Source: Periplaneta americana
Taxonomy: Eukaryota > Arthropoda > Insecta > Blattodea > Blattidae
DNA: 64,000 nucleotides
Direction: 5' to 3'
Assembly (NCBI RefSeq): GCF_040183065.1
Contig: NC_091132.1
Coordinates: 90,528,106-90,592,105, forward strand
Translations under genes and position numbers: made by a program
The notes under the pieces: generated by a model
What the model saw: the letters and a program-made list of their open reading frames with translations, nothing else
Database searches by the model: none
What the model was told of the DNA's origin: nothing
Shown: piece by piece, positions 55,285 through 64,000 of the stretch
Numbering within the stretch: position 1 is the first letter of the stretch
Layout of the letters: each line of letters starts with the position of its first letter

Positions 55285-55430
55285 ACAAAATAATGTACGA
55301 TACACGAGCGGTATGTTTGTTTTCATGTTCTCGGAAATTAAAAAAGCTCAACTACGTTTCGCTTTTTCAATCTTTTCCTCGAACATGAAAACGCCAACAT
55401 ACCGCTCTTGTAACGTATATTACTTTTGTG
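55285..55430. repeat. Imperfect palindrome, ~60-bp arms
   Basis: GAGCGGTATGTT and TTTTCATGTTC on the left pair with AACATACCGCTC and GAACATGAAAA on the right, with a short A/T-rich loop at 55345-55357. Outer bases TAATGTACGATACA and TGTAACGTATATTA also pair. Likely a small foldback. Confidence 0.75.
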
Positions 55431-56242
55431 GACTTCTCCATTCGCTTCTGTTCCTTGCTGTCCTGGACCACTGCATACCCGCGGCGTTCCTGAAGAGATC
55501 GGCCCATCTAGTTGCAGGTCTGCCGCTTTTCTCCTGTCGATGCGAGGATCCCACACGATAGAGATAATGCCGTAGTTGATATTTCACAAATTCTCATGAA
55601 AAGTTGTATTTGTAATAATATTTTTCTGTTTACGAGAATCGGCTTTAAAAAGTGGCATGATGTTCAACTATATAGGAATATTCCTGAAGTAAGGTATATG
55701 AGACCCGAGGTTTAGGAATCAGTTCTATAGGTAATTTTGAGCAAAAAATGTCATATGTTTATGAGTCTAATTATCATTAGTTTTTTTATTTATTTGTAAA
55801 AATCAATATGTCATACTGTAAATCAGACTTATAACTAGAGCTAGGAACTTTGTACCGATCGCTATAGTCCTAGACAGGGTGCGACCAGTCAGATGAGACG
55901 TCATCAACACATCAAAACAGCTATTCATAGAAATAGGAAGGTACAATGGAAAGAAAAACAAACTCGTCAAGGCAATATTCTCGTTTCCGGAAAAGAAAGA
56001 CCTATGGGACATTCGTAAATGCACAGCTAGTTACATCATTATGTTTATGTATAACTACACCAATTGTTACATACATATTGATTGATATTGATACAATATT
56101 GCTCTTTACATATTTACATCATTTACACCAGCCGTGGTGAGAACGTGACTCGAGAGACATTGTGGCTCGCAGTGATAGCTATGCATTTCTCTTCCTCCCT
56201 ACCTTCCCCAACCTCCATCCCCACCCTTTCACTCACTGGAGT

Positions 56243-56425
56243 CACAGTCTACTATATACAGTCACGAAGCTTGAGTTTTGAGGGTGCTAGAAACAATAGA
56301 CTGTGCCGGCAATATTTTGCATTGCCTGTAATGAGGCGATATTAGCGATCCTAGTGGTGAGCAACTATCTAATGTATGCATATTTACTACGTATTGAGCT
56401 TCATGACTGTATATAGTAGACTGTG
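56243..56425. mobile_element. 183-bp MITE with 7-bp duplication CTGGAGT
   Basis: The ends CACAGTCTACTATATACAGT (then CACGAAGCTT) and, inverted, CACAGTCTACTATATACAGT (then CATGAAGCTC) are near-perfect TIRs of about 30 bp. The direct repeat CTGGAGT borders both sides (56236-56242 and 56426-56432); with one mismatched base it could be 8 bp, as made by hAT transposases. No coding. Confidence 0.9.
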
Positions 56426-56685
56426 CTGGAGTCAAACTCCGTTCCAATTTGTATTTGTCTCTGATCTGCGAGTGGCATATGTCTGTCTGGAAACCATGTA
56501 CCTCTACAAAAACGAAAGTTTCAAATAGGATGGGACGACTTTTTTTTTTTTTTTTGCTGTCAATATGATGAGAATATTAAATGTACGATTTGTTAACGAG
56601 TATTACGAGGAAAACGGTAGTGCAACTTAAAACGGCATTATATTACATGTTACTCATGAAACATTAAACGTTTAAGTATTATGAA

Positions 56686-56687
<2 letters not shown>

Positions 56688-56721
<34 letters not shown>

Positions 56722-56733
56722 CATCATCATCAT
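56688..56733. repeat. ATT then ATC microsatellite
   Basis: Thirteen or so ATT units followed by four ATC units. A T-run of about 17 lies at 56539-56556. Confidence 0.95.
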
Positions 56734-56869
56734 TTCTGTACGTCGACCCTTTTTCAGCAGACGTACGTATAATGCGGTTAGCTCTCCAATTTGAACTCAC
56801 TGATTTACAATGTGATGTGAAATGAAAGCTAGATGTAAGGACTTGACAAATGTTGAACTTTCAATTCTT

Positions 56870-57087
56870 TGCCAAAAAATAAATATCCGAAGCTTCGTTC
56901 TTTCGCTTGCTCTGTTGAAGCCATGTTCGCTACAACTTACATTTGTGAAAAATTACTTTCAAGACTGAAAATAGTAAGTACCAAATTTAGATCACGACTG
57001 ACAGACAAATACCTTCGTGATCAACTACGACTGGCAGTAAGTGACATAATTAATGATTTTTTAAACTTTGTCGCAGAGACATTCTGA
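56870..57087 (+). pseudogene. hAT transposase C-terminal dimerisation domain
   Basis: The frame reads KYPKLRSFACSVEAMFATTY then ICEKLLSRLKIVSTKFRSRL and TDKYLRDQLRLAVSDI before the stop. This is the C-terminal hAT motif (YP.LR..A......F..TY.CE..FS.MK..KS..RS.LTD..L...LR). It matches the class whose N-terminus lies at 53271. The core Glu-carrying catalytic region is not present. In-frame and without stops within the 72 residues. Confidence 0.75.
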
Positions 57088-57856
57088 AGACAATTAATTT
57101 TAGGTTGTGATATTGTTCATTTATTTTTCATTTCTTTCTTCGTTACACGTACTAAACATTAGTTTGTAGCCTTGTACTGTATAAAATTATATTTAAGTGC
57201 TTGACGTAAGGAAAATGAAAATCCGTTAATAAGTCAGACAGTTGCTTCACTTCCCCTTCGGGTGTCCGCCTCCCTCCATAGGTGCTATGCACATTGCAGG
57301 TTACACAGTGGCTGGGGGCATATTACATTTTCGCCACGGCTGATTTGCACCTATAAAATATAACACAGGATGTAACATTTACTGATATGATGCAAAACAA
57401 TAGGTTAATAATAAAATAATACATTTCGTAAATATATTGTAACGTTTACTAAGTAAATACCAAAGAAGGAAATAAACTGTACATACACACACATGCACGC
57501 ACGCACGCACGCACACAGAATGCTAGGAAACTTACTGTGTTTATACAGGGATTGGATCTCGCTCACATTTGCAGTAGAACAATATATTGTTACTCAAACG
57601 TCTTGTATACTGCCGATTTGGCTCTGTTGCATGCAGTAAGGGATTTTAACATGAACATGATGCACTCCAAGGCGGCCGTTGGTCGCACAGGTCGCTCGTT
57701 TTGTGTGCCCATTTCCTGGCTGGTCGCTCCCTGAATAACGAGATCGGTACGAAGTTCCTAGCTCTGCTTATGACTTGTTTGCGTCTTAATGCTAAGTGCA
57801 AACAGTAGGACCTGCACTAAGGAGAGTCTGATTCCTCTGTGATATGAAGTACAGAG
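57088..57856. other. No gene recognised
   Basis: Includes an AC/GC-rich microsatellite at 57484-57515 (ACACACATGCACGCACGC). The stretch 57240-57340 may be the 3' part of the hAT element above. Nothing firm. Confidence 0.4.
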
Positions 57857-57961
57857 CAGTGTTGCCAATAGTTGTTCATATAATCCCGCTAGATGGCTTT
57901 CGAAAACCCGCGATTTTCTAACAAAAATATCTAGATTTAATACGTATTTATTATTAAATTT

Positions 57962-58007
<46 letters not shown>

Positions 58008-59073
58008 GTGGTATAGCGCACAAGTTTAAATTTCGCAGATGTTGGTCAATGAAGTTTTCGTTTCGGCACTATGTAAGACATACAATTTTATACGCGTGCA
58101 ATTAGTATTGATAAGAAACATGTAATTTAAAAATCACTCACTCAAATTAGTAGCTCCTCTGGATCATCTCCATCTGAACCTTCTAACGCGGGAATATAAT
58201 ACTGTGACTGTGAGGTCCCCGGGGTAGTAAGTTATTCCTAGCCTGTCCACTTTCATTTTTGTATGTAGTCAAGGTACCTATTTTCTCCAAAACCTCTGGG
58301 GGTACCTGATAATTCTTCCAACACTTGTTCATATGATCCAGACCTGCCCGTATTGTCAGAATTGCATCCATTAATTCTGTCCTAATCCGTTTTCGTAGAC
58401 TTCACGACATTCATCATACTAAAAAAAAATATATTCTCTTCACTTGAGCATTGGACCAAGAAAACAATAAGATCAAGCAATTCTTGAAAAGGATTTATAT
58501 TTGATGCGTCCCTGTAAATGGCTACTTCGCTCCAGAATTCAATTGTGTTTGTCTTTATGTTACATTTCACATAGCCACTCTTTACGAAACTGTTGCTGCT
58601 CTTGAGGCCCCACATCTAAATTATTTACTGATAAATAGCACAGAGAAAGGTTTAACGATATTGTACCGGTATATTTATAAAACGATAACAGTTAATACTG
58701 TCATGGTACACGTCTTACACAAATAATATTCTTTAAGCAATTGAATTTAGTCTGTATGTAATTTCTACTATAATTATTAAAGTCTTTGTGGATCATGTGA
58801 AGTACTAGTGCACGGCGACAGCAGATGTTCGATGTTTAACGTCTAATTAGAATGACACCACACTTACATTTTTTTACTGTCCGATTGTTAGAATCAACCG
58901 GTATTAAACTCGCAAAAACAACAATACCGCTAATAAGAATATTTTCTTTTCAGAAACTTCAAAGATTAAAAACCACTAGTATTCCCGCTAAGCGGGATGA
59001 TATAATTTTACCCGCGAGACGGTTATCCAAAAAAGCTAGATTTAGCGGGAAAACCGCTGAATTGGCAACACTG
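57857..59073 (-). mobile_element. Deleted hAT element with perfect 8-bp duplication
   Basis: The tips CAGTGTTGCCAATAG (57857) and, inverted, CAGTGTTGCCAATTC (ending 59073) are hAT-type CAGTG ends; GTACAGAG borders both sides (57849-57856 and 59074-59081), an 8-bp duplication as hAT transposases make. Subterminal CCCGC and GCGGG words repeat near both ends (58985-59060) and may be transposase-binding sites. It contains the C-terminus of its transposase on the minus strand and an AAT run at 57964-58005. Confidence 0.95.
58183..58615 (-). pseudogene. hAT transposase C-terminus, one frameshift
   Basis: From 58615: TIEFWSEVAIYRDASNINPF then QELLDLIVFLVQCSSEENIF and FFSMMNVVKSTKTD, the hAT dimer motif (FW.EV.....RDA...NPF, ER.FS.MN.VKS). 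After a one-base shift at about 58380 it continues RTELMDAILTIRAGLDHMNK and CWKNYQVPPEVLEKI. The shift creates a TAG stop. Residues of the ER.FS motif are diverged (ENIFFFS). Confidence 0.85.
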
Positions 59074-59081
59074 GTACAGAG

Positions 59082-59616
59082 AGAAGGTCTGGTGACATCA
59101 GCTGTCGATGAGTAGGTCTAATATCAGCATTTTGCAATCTTACATTGGAAGATGTCTCTTCTAGACACAAGGCGATGTATAATATCGATACGAAGGTTTG
59201 TCCAAAACATTTCTCGAGCATTAGCAGGTCTCTCAATAAAGTACAAACAAGAGAACCTGCGCGTATTGTGAACTCTGCTGCTTTTATCAGCTGTGCCGAG
59301 CTGCAAAATGCTACGTGCTCGATTCACATCTGTGCAGAGTGGAAGAATGATTGAAAATCGGATTGCAAACTGAGATGTAGCTTTTTTCTGTTTGATACAG
59401 TATTTTGATAGTAATTCTGTGTATTTTTAAAAAATAACGTAGCAGAAATAAGAATGAAATTGAATATCAAGAAGAAAAAAGTGATAAATCAATGTATATA
59501 TTTAAATCGTGATCAAAAATACCTCCTACGCCAGCCATGAATATTGTTAAACCTGACCAATAACTGGAGCAATTGAAGCCATAGCACCAATAACAGGTAT
59601 AATTAAAGGGTTCAGA
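59082..59616. other. No gene recognised
   Basis: Overlapping frames on both strands at 59042-59354 have no known motif. Confidence 0.4.
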
Positions 59617-59832
59617 GCGATAGTGGGCCAAGCGCCATTTATTAAAAACGAAGAAAGTAAGGGTTAAAGGTAAGTGAATACCATAGTTTAATGAAGATTG
59701 ACATATCATTTAGTTTTGATGTGCATACTTTATATTACTTGCTGTATTTTTCCATTGAATTATGGTACTAACTTAATTTTATTCCTTGTTTTCTACGTCT
59801 TTAATATATGGCGCTTGGCCCACTATGGTTCT
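59617..59832. repeat. Inverted duplication of a 70-bp segment
   Basis: GTGGGCCAAGCGCCATTTAT at 59625 recurs inverted as GTGGGCCAAGCGCCATATAT at 59804-59823. Similarity extends through AAAGTAAGGG/ACAAGGAATA to a shared AGTGAATACCATAG/AGTTAGTACCATAA. The right copy is the 3' end of the frame at 59779-60033, so this looks like a partial, inverted duplication of a coding or retroposed sequence. Confidence 0.7.
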
Positions 59833-60033
59833 GAACTCTTCAATTAAGTGATCGCCTTTAATTCGGCTTACAACTGCTTCTACTTTTCTAGGATCCGAAC
59901 AGATTAAACTCAAAGTCTGATCAACGGACGTAATTATGATATTTTTTTGCTCAAAATGACGTATAATACTGATTCTCAGATTATGCCTCGATTCCTTCAA
60001 ATTGAATAAATGTTTGAGCTCAGGATTCTCCAT
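59779..60033 (-). CDS. Unrecognised 84-residue frame with coding character
   Basis: MENPELKHLFNLKESRHNLR then ISIIRHFEQKNIIITSVDQT, SLICSDPRKVEAVVSRIKGD and IEEFRTIVGQAPYIKDVENK. Composition and alternation of charged and hydrophobic residues look like a folded protein, unlike the low-complexity frames around it. No domain is recognised. Its 3' end is duplicated in inverted orientation at 59617. It is close to a SINE head (60172), and may be a retroposed or element-borne fragment. Confidence 0.35.
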   Translation of the reverse strand: MENPELKHLFNLKESRHNLRISIIRHFEQKNIIITSVDQTLSLICSDPRKVEAVVSRIKGDHLIEEFRTIVGQAPYIKDVENKE

Positions 60034-60174
60034 AGATTACCTGACATTTGCCTTAGGGTTGAGAAAACCTCGGAAAAACATAACCAGTTAATCAGCCCGA
60101 ACGGGAATCGAAACCGCGCCTGAGTACAACTCCGAAACGGCTAAGGCCTTAGCCGACCGAACTACGCCGGTGGC
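60034..60174 (-). mobile_element. tRNA-derived SINE, family 5, truncated
   Basis: On the minus strand the head has CCGGCGTAGTTCGGTCGGCT and a B-box region CGGTTTCGATTCCCGTTCGG, then AACTGGTTATGTTTTTCCG and TCAACCCTAAGGCAAATGTC. It matches the head of 61206-61440 but ends after about 140 bp. An AAT run (60177-60207) follows the head side. Confidence 0.75.
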
Positions 60175-60204
<30 letters not shown>

Positions 60205-60210
<6 letters not shown>

Positions 60211-60408
60211 TAAATTTATTTATTTAATCTGGCAGAGCTAAGGCCAGTAGGCCTTCTCTTCCGCCCAGCCAGACTCTAATTCTGATTGGATACAATTGGT
60301 TACATACTGTAGTTATTACATTAATATCTAGACCATAAAACAACGTGAAAGTAAATAATGAAAGTTGGATAAGTAATGTTAGTGAGACAATAATAAACAT
60401 TGGTAAGA

Positions 60409-60468
<60 letters not shown>

Positions 60469-61212
60469 GCAATTTAAATACAGTATTTATTCCGTTATAT
60501 ATAAAACCATTACACATTGAGAAACCTGAAACAGCTATTATTAACAAGAATTGTTACAAAAATATTTCCTATTCTTAAATTGGCTTGATGTCTGACAGTC
60601 CCTGACATTACTCGGTAGGGAATTCCAAAGCCGAGGAACAGCCACAGTGATAGAAGATGAATATGTAGATTCTCGGTGGGAGGGAATGGATAATATTGAG
60701 GAGTGTTGTGATCGTGTGTCTAGGATATGTTGGGTGGATAAATTTTGAATACGGGACGCAAGATAGGCAGGAGTGGAGAAATGCAACATGTGAAAGAGGA
60801 GGGAAAGACAGTGGATTTTCCTACGATCTTCTAGACGGAGCAAGGACAACATTTCGAGGGATGGTGTTATGTGATCAGCCCGGCTAATATTGCAGACGAA
60901 ACGGACGCACATATGAGGCGTTCAGAAGTCAACATGATTAACTCCTTTTCCAAAGATTTTGAGATATTCAAGGTTAAAGTTGAATACACACAATTGATTC
61001 TGTGTTGTAGTCAAGAATAATATTGCATTCTGTGGGCTTTTTACTGAACTATGGAGTTAATCACTTTGAAAATATGGTCAATTTAATACATTGCCAACTT
61101 AGAAACTCTGAAATAACCAAAAGTGGAGTTAATCATGTTGACTCCTGAACGCCTCATATTATGAACACGTTGTAGTCTCTGCGCCGAAGTAACGCTTAGG
61201 TAACGTGTCTTC
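60205..61212 (-). pseudogene. Jockey/CR1-like LINE 3' end, broken by a MITE
   Basis: On the minus strand, 61205-61156 reads KTRYLSVTSAQRLQRVHNM and, after the MITE, 60912-60541 reads CVRFVCNISRADHITPSLEM then IHCLSLLFHMLHFSTPAYLA and TVAVPRLWNSLPSNVRDCQT. It parallels RLQRVHKACVRFICNVRRSD and LWNSLPQHIRDCRT of the LINE at 5675, about 55-60 percent identical by eye. The 3' end has the LINE tail (CTGCCAGATTAAATAAATAA) and an AAT run at 60407-60463 inside the UTR. RT core is missing. Confidence 0.85.
60915..61155. mobile_element. MITE with ATAT duplication inserted in the LINE
   Basis: The ends GAGGCGTTCAGAAGTCAACA and, inverted, GAGGCGTTCAGGAGTCAACA extend to TGATTAACTCC (31 bp, one mismatch). 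ATAT borders both sides (60911-60914, 61156-61159), and excision restores the LINE frame. Non-coding. The ATAT duplication and GAG tip match those of the element at 17804. Confidence 0.9.
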
Positions 61213-61440
61213 TTAATTTTGTTACTTGGTTATTTAACGACGCTGTAGCAACTACATACTAGATTATTTAGCGTTGATGGGATTGGTGATAGCGAGATGT
61301 TATTTGGCGAGATGAGGCCGAGAAATCACCATACATTACCTGACATTCGCCTTACGGTTGGGAAAAATCTCAAAAAGACCCAACCAGGTAAGCAACCCAA
61401 GTAGGCAAGAGCCGTAGCCGACTGAGCTACGCCGTTGGCT
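61206..61440 (-). mobile_element. tRNA-derived SINE, family 5, complete
   Basis: Minus strand: head AACGGCGTAGCTCAGTCGG with a weak B box, then TACCTGGTTGGGTC, TTTTTCCCAACCGTAAGGCG, CAGGTAATGTATGGTGATTT and the tail GCGTCGTTAAATAACCAAG. The tail module equals that of families 1 and 3. It lies at the 5' break of the LINE at 61212. Confidence 0.8.
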
Positions 61441-61527
61441 TGTTGATGTTAGTTTAATGTTAATCATGTAGTATTCCTGGTGACGTAGGGGAGGGGTTGT
61501 CATGTTGACGATATTCTTGTGTGTGTG

Positions 61528-61558
<31 letters not shown>

Positions 61559-61935
61559 TTTTTTAAGCTGGTGACATACGGAAAACAAACGAGTTGACTT
61601 TATTCAAATGTTTTGTTGATAACATAGGTGTAGGTGTGATGTAGACGTTATTCATATGTTTTTTCCTTCTGGTGACGCTGTTATGTTATTTAAGTTGTTT
61701 TCCTTGTAGTGAACCACTTGATAATAATATTGTTTATCGTTCTTATGCTATTAGTGCTGCTACGATGAAGAACATATTGCTGACAGTGATAATAGCTGTA
61801 TTTATCATATCTTGCCTCTTTTAATGTTGAAATGGATTTTAGTTACAAATCGTGACATATAAATGTATTACTGAGCTAACTTCAAATACATTGAGAGGCG
61901 TAATATGAGAACAGGAGATATATCTTGGAGATGTA
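61441..61935. other. No gene; GT and T runs at 61518-61564
   Basis: GT units (61518-61540) followed by a T run of about 24. No recognisable frame. Confidence 0.5.
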
Positions 61936-63051
61936 CAGAGTGGGCACAAAGTCCCGTTACCCCCTATAAATACCTCAAATATACACACTATTTATGTAAT
62001 TCCGGTCAAAATGCAGACATACATCCACTTTACACTAACTGTGTATCCTAACTGTCCAATGGGTCAGTATGTCCCCCATCATTCTCCGCATAAAAAATAA
62101 TGCGTCGCCAGCACTGTTGCCAACATATCGCCCTACAATCTCGCTAACTTATCAACAAAAAGTAGCTAAATCTCTCCAAATTTTGTTTAAAAATCCCCAG
62201 AAATGTCGCTAAAAATTAACAATGACATATCACTAAATAAAAATAAGGAAAACATACATATGTAGAGAAAAATATCATTTCCTCGTTCGTCTGCAGAGTC
62301 TGGTTGTATTGTTGACGGCAGTGATGTTGAAGATGGAAGATATGAGAACAGCTGATTGTGAATACACTACATTTGATCCCATCATTGACACTACACTTTC
62401 TGCCAAATTGTAACACTTTTCAAATATATATTAAATATATTAAAACCAGCGAAAATCACAGTCTCATTCGCTTCACAAGAACTATCTGTACAAAATTCCA
62501 AAACTCAATTGCCTCGGATCGGTTCGGAGTGGAAAACCTCAGAGTTGCAGGGAAGAACCAAGATCACATTAGCTGCAGCTTGCGATTCGTCACGTGTCAG
62601 TCAAAGTTACCACTGTTATGGGTGTTGGAGCAGTAGCATTGAGAGAGAGACCTAGCCCGTGAGAATAATTGAATCAGCATCTTTCACCCCTGATCACTGA
62701 TCACAGATATATGCCTTTCCTGAAACTAAGAAGTGCATGACTTCAGTTGAATGTTTTAACTTAAAGGAAAGAAAGAAGTGGCAGAATAAAAAAAATCAGC
62801 AGAAAATTCGCTAATCGTATTTTACAAAATTTGTCCCCGAGACTGATTCAAAATGCCCTAGATTTAGCGACTTATCGCTAAATATGGCAACACTGGTCGC
62901 CAGATTCGGTGTAGCATTCGCCTCAGCATTGTTGTGTAATCTATTGAAAATCGCGTCACACGGCGTCCTTCAATTCATCAGTGATATTTTACCGATCCTG
63001 TGCAACAATGCTCTTGATGAAACCCCACAGCATATTGTCACAAGTTGTGAG
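61936..63051 (-). pseudogene. Mariner transposase C-terminus split by a hAT MITE
   Basis: On the minus strand from about 63035: LWGFIKSIVAQDR, a stop, NITDELKDAVCDAIFNRLHN then, across the insertion, ATHYFLC. The LWG-IKS...ITDELK order is the segment after the last catalytic Asp in mariner-type proteins. The tip AGAGTGGGCACAAAGTCCCG at 61938 (inverted) looks like the matching TIR end. Coding is in 62904-63051 and 62040-62111. The other end is lost. Confidence 0.7.
62112..62895. mobile_element. hAT MITE with 8-bp duplication GTCGCCAG
   Basis: The tips CACTGTTGCCAACATAT (left) and, inverted, CAGTGTTGCCATATTT (right) are hAT-like with one substitution in the left tip. GTCGCCAG borders both sides (62104-62111 and 62896-62903). 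Subterminal CGCTAAAT-type words (TAGCTAAATC, AGCGACTTATCGCTAAAT) repeat near both ends. No transposase remnant was recognised in the 784 bp. Confidence 0.9.
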
Positions 63052-63578
63052 CAGTGTTGCCAAGTCAGCGGTTTTGTAGCTAAATCTGGTGTTTTCAGGA
63101 CTATGGTCAGCTACAGAATTTTACCTTCAGCGGCCTGCTATTTGTTTAGCGTTTTTTTTTATGACTCCGGCAGAGGGAAATGATATTTTTAAGTTTTGTT
63201 TTTTTCTGTAAAGATGTTATAATTGCTTTTATATGTACTTGCGCACAACAATGTTAGCTAATCATAACCCAGAGTTTAGTATGGTATTTTCACATTTTTT
63301 CATTGTGCGAGTATAAAATATCAACGTTTTATGTTAACTTGATTTGGTCCGTTTCCTGCCTTATCCATTGTTGTTGTACAAATAAGGTATGCCGCATTCG
63401 TTAAACTCTTAATCTAATGTATGCATTGTTTCTGTAAATGAATCGATATATTTAATCATAAAGAATAGATAATGAACTGAATTATTTTTATTTATTATAT
63501 ATTTAATTTATCATTCCGCATCATAGTTCATATAATACAGACATACTTAAAAGTTAAAACCAGTCTCATTGTTGGCAG
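63052..63578 (+). mobile_element. hAT-like element end, direct copy 1
   Basis: CAGTGTTGCCAAGTCAGCGG at the start is a CAGTG-type hAT tip. The first 420 bp recur at 63579 in the same orientation: GGTTTTGTAGCTAAATCTGG, CTACAGAATTTTACC, CATTGTGCGAGTATAAAAT and GAATCGATATATTTAAT. No opposite end is seen, so it may be the older element into which copy 2 inserted. Confidence 0.7.
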
Positions 63579-64000
63579 CAGTGTTGCCAAGTCAGCGGTT
63601 TTGTAACTAAATTTGGTGTTTTCAGGACTACGGTAAGCTACAGAATTTTACCGTCAGCGTCTAGCTATTTATTTCACTCTTTTTTATGATTCTGACAGAG
63701 GGAAACGATATCTTTAAGTTTTTTTGTGTAAAGATATTCTGTAATTCTTTTTTAAATGTATTTGCGGACAACAATATGAGTTAATCATAAACCATAGTTT
63801 AATATGGTATTATCACAATTTTTCATTGTGCGAGTATAAGTATATCAACGTTTTATGTTAACTCGATTTGGTACAACCACGTCCATTTCCTGCCTCATTC
63901 ATTGTTGTTGTATAAATAAGGTGTCCCACATTCGTTAAACTATTAGTCTAATCATGTATGCATTGTTTTTGTAAATGAATTGATATATTTAATGATAAAA
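63579..64000 (+). mobile_element. hAT-like element end, direct copy 2, cut by window end
   Basis: It begins CAGTGTTGCCAAGTCAGCGG and aligns with 63052-63475 at roughly 88-90 percent by eye, with one extra segment (GTACAACCACG at 63872). The window ends inside it. The preceding 8 bases are GTTGGCAG; the partner duplication lies outside the window if it exists. Confidence 0.75.

Noticed and set aside
60407-60463. Tyr-rich frame at 60224-60547
   Set aside because: It is produced by the AAT microsatellite in the LINE 3' UTR.
1-64000. LTR retrotransposon or endogenous virus
   Set aside because: No long terminal direct repeats, primer-binding site, protease, integrase or envelope-like frame was recognised.

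Overview
This window reads as intergenic, repeat-dominated nuclear DNA from a large AT-rich insect genome. The best guess is a cockroach or termite (Blattodea). That guess rests on the style of the repeats: tRNA-derived SINEs with a GCGTCGTTAAATAACC-type tail, endonuclease/reverse-transcriptase LINEs ending in a GAATGAAT tail, DUF4817-type mariners, and a recurring TAGGCCTA octamer. It is an inference from pattern memory, not a database match. I see no host single-copy gene, rRNA, convincing functional tRNA, CRISPR array, operon or prokaryotic feature. Nearly everything interpretable is a transposable element or a piece of one.

Layout. 1.5-4.4 kb: two 5'-truncated copies of one LINE (one holding a TIR element that itself holds a SINE) and a second SINE type. 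5.0-7.2 kb: pentanucleotide satellite and a 5'-truncated LINE with a recognisable, frameshifted reverse transcriptase. 7.3-10.6 kb: pentamer repeat, tandem duplication, a deleted mariner, a small TIR element and an 830-bp foldback. 10.9-16.5 kb: remnants of a MADF-like protein, a Crypton-related non-coding element, a LINE fragment and a hAT. 17.8-21.5 kb: a nearly complete 3.7-kb DNA transposon with 4-bp ATAT target duplications and a broken two-part DDE-like transposase. 23-29.6 kb: SINE, deleted mariner, Tigger-like element, paired tRNA-like repeats, a perfect-looking hairpin, a decayed DDE transposase and another LINE fragment. 32.7-35.9 kb: a full-length PIF/Harbinger transposon with an intact two-exon transposase (the best-preserved gene here) and a convergent, slightly broken Myb/SANT-like partner. 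36.5-40.5 kb: SINE, mariner and two tandem Crypton-related elements carrying tyrosine-recombinase C-termini. 41-50.8 kb: a TIR element present twice, a triplicated palindromic motif, hAT and LINE fragments, SINE-like sequences. 53-59 kb: hAT fragments and one complete but deleted hAT with perfect 8-bp duplications. 60-64 kb: a LINE broken by a MITE, SINEs, a mariner split by a hAT MITE, and two direct hAT-like repeats running off the window end.

How parts relate. The autonomous-looking Harbinger encodes both proteins its superfamily needs (nuclease and Myb-like DNA-binding protein). The other DNA elements are mostly internally deleted and would depend on transposases elsewhere. The SINEs would depend on LINE enzymes; several unrelated tRNA heads share one tail module, suggesting a common LINE partner. 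Three nested insertions give a relative age order.
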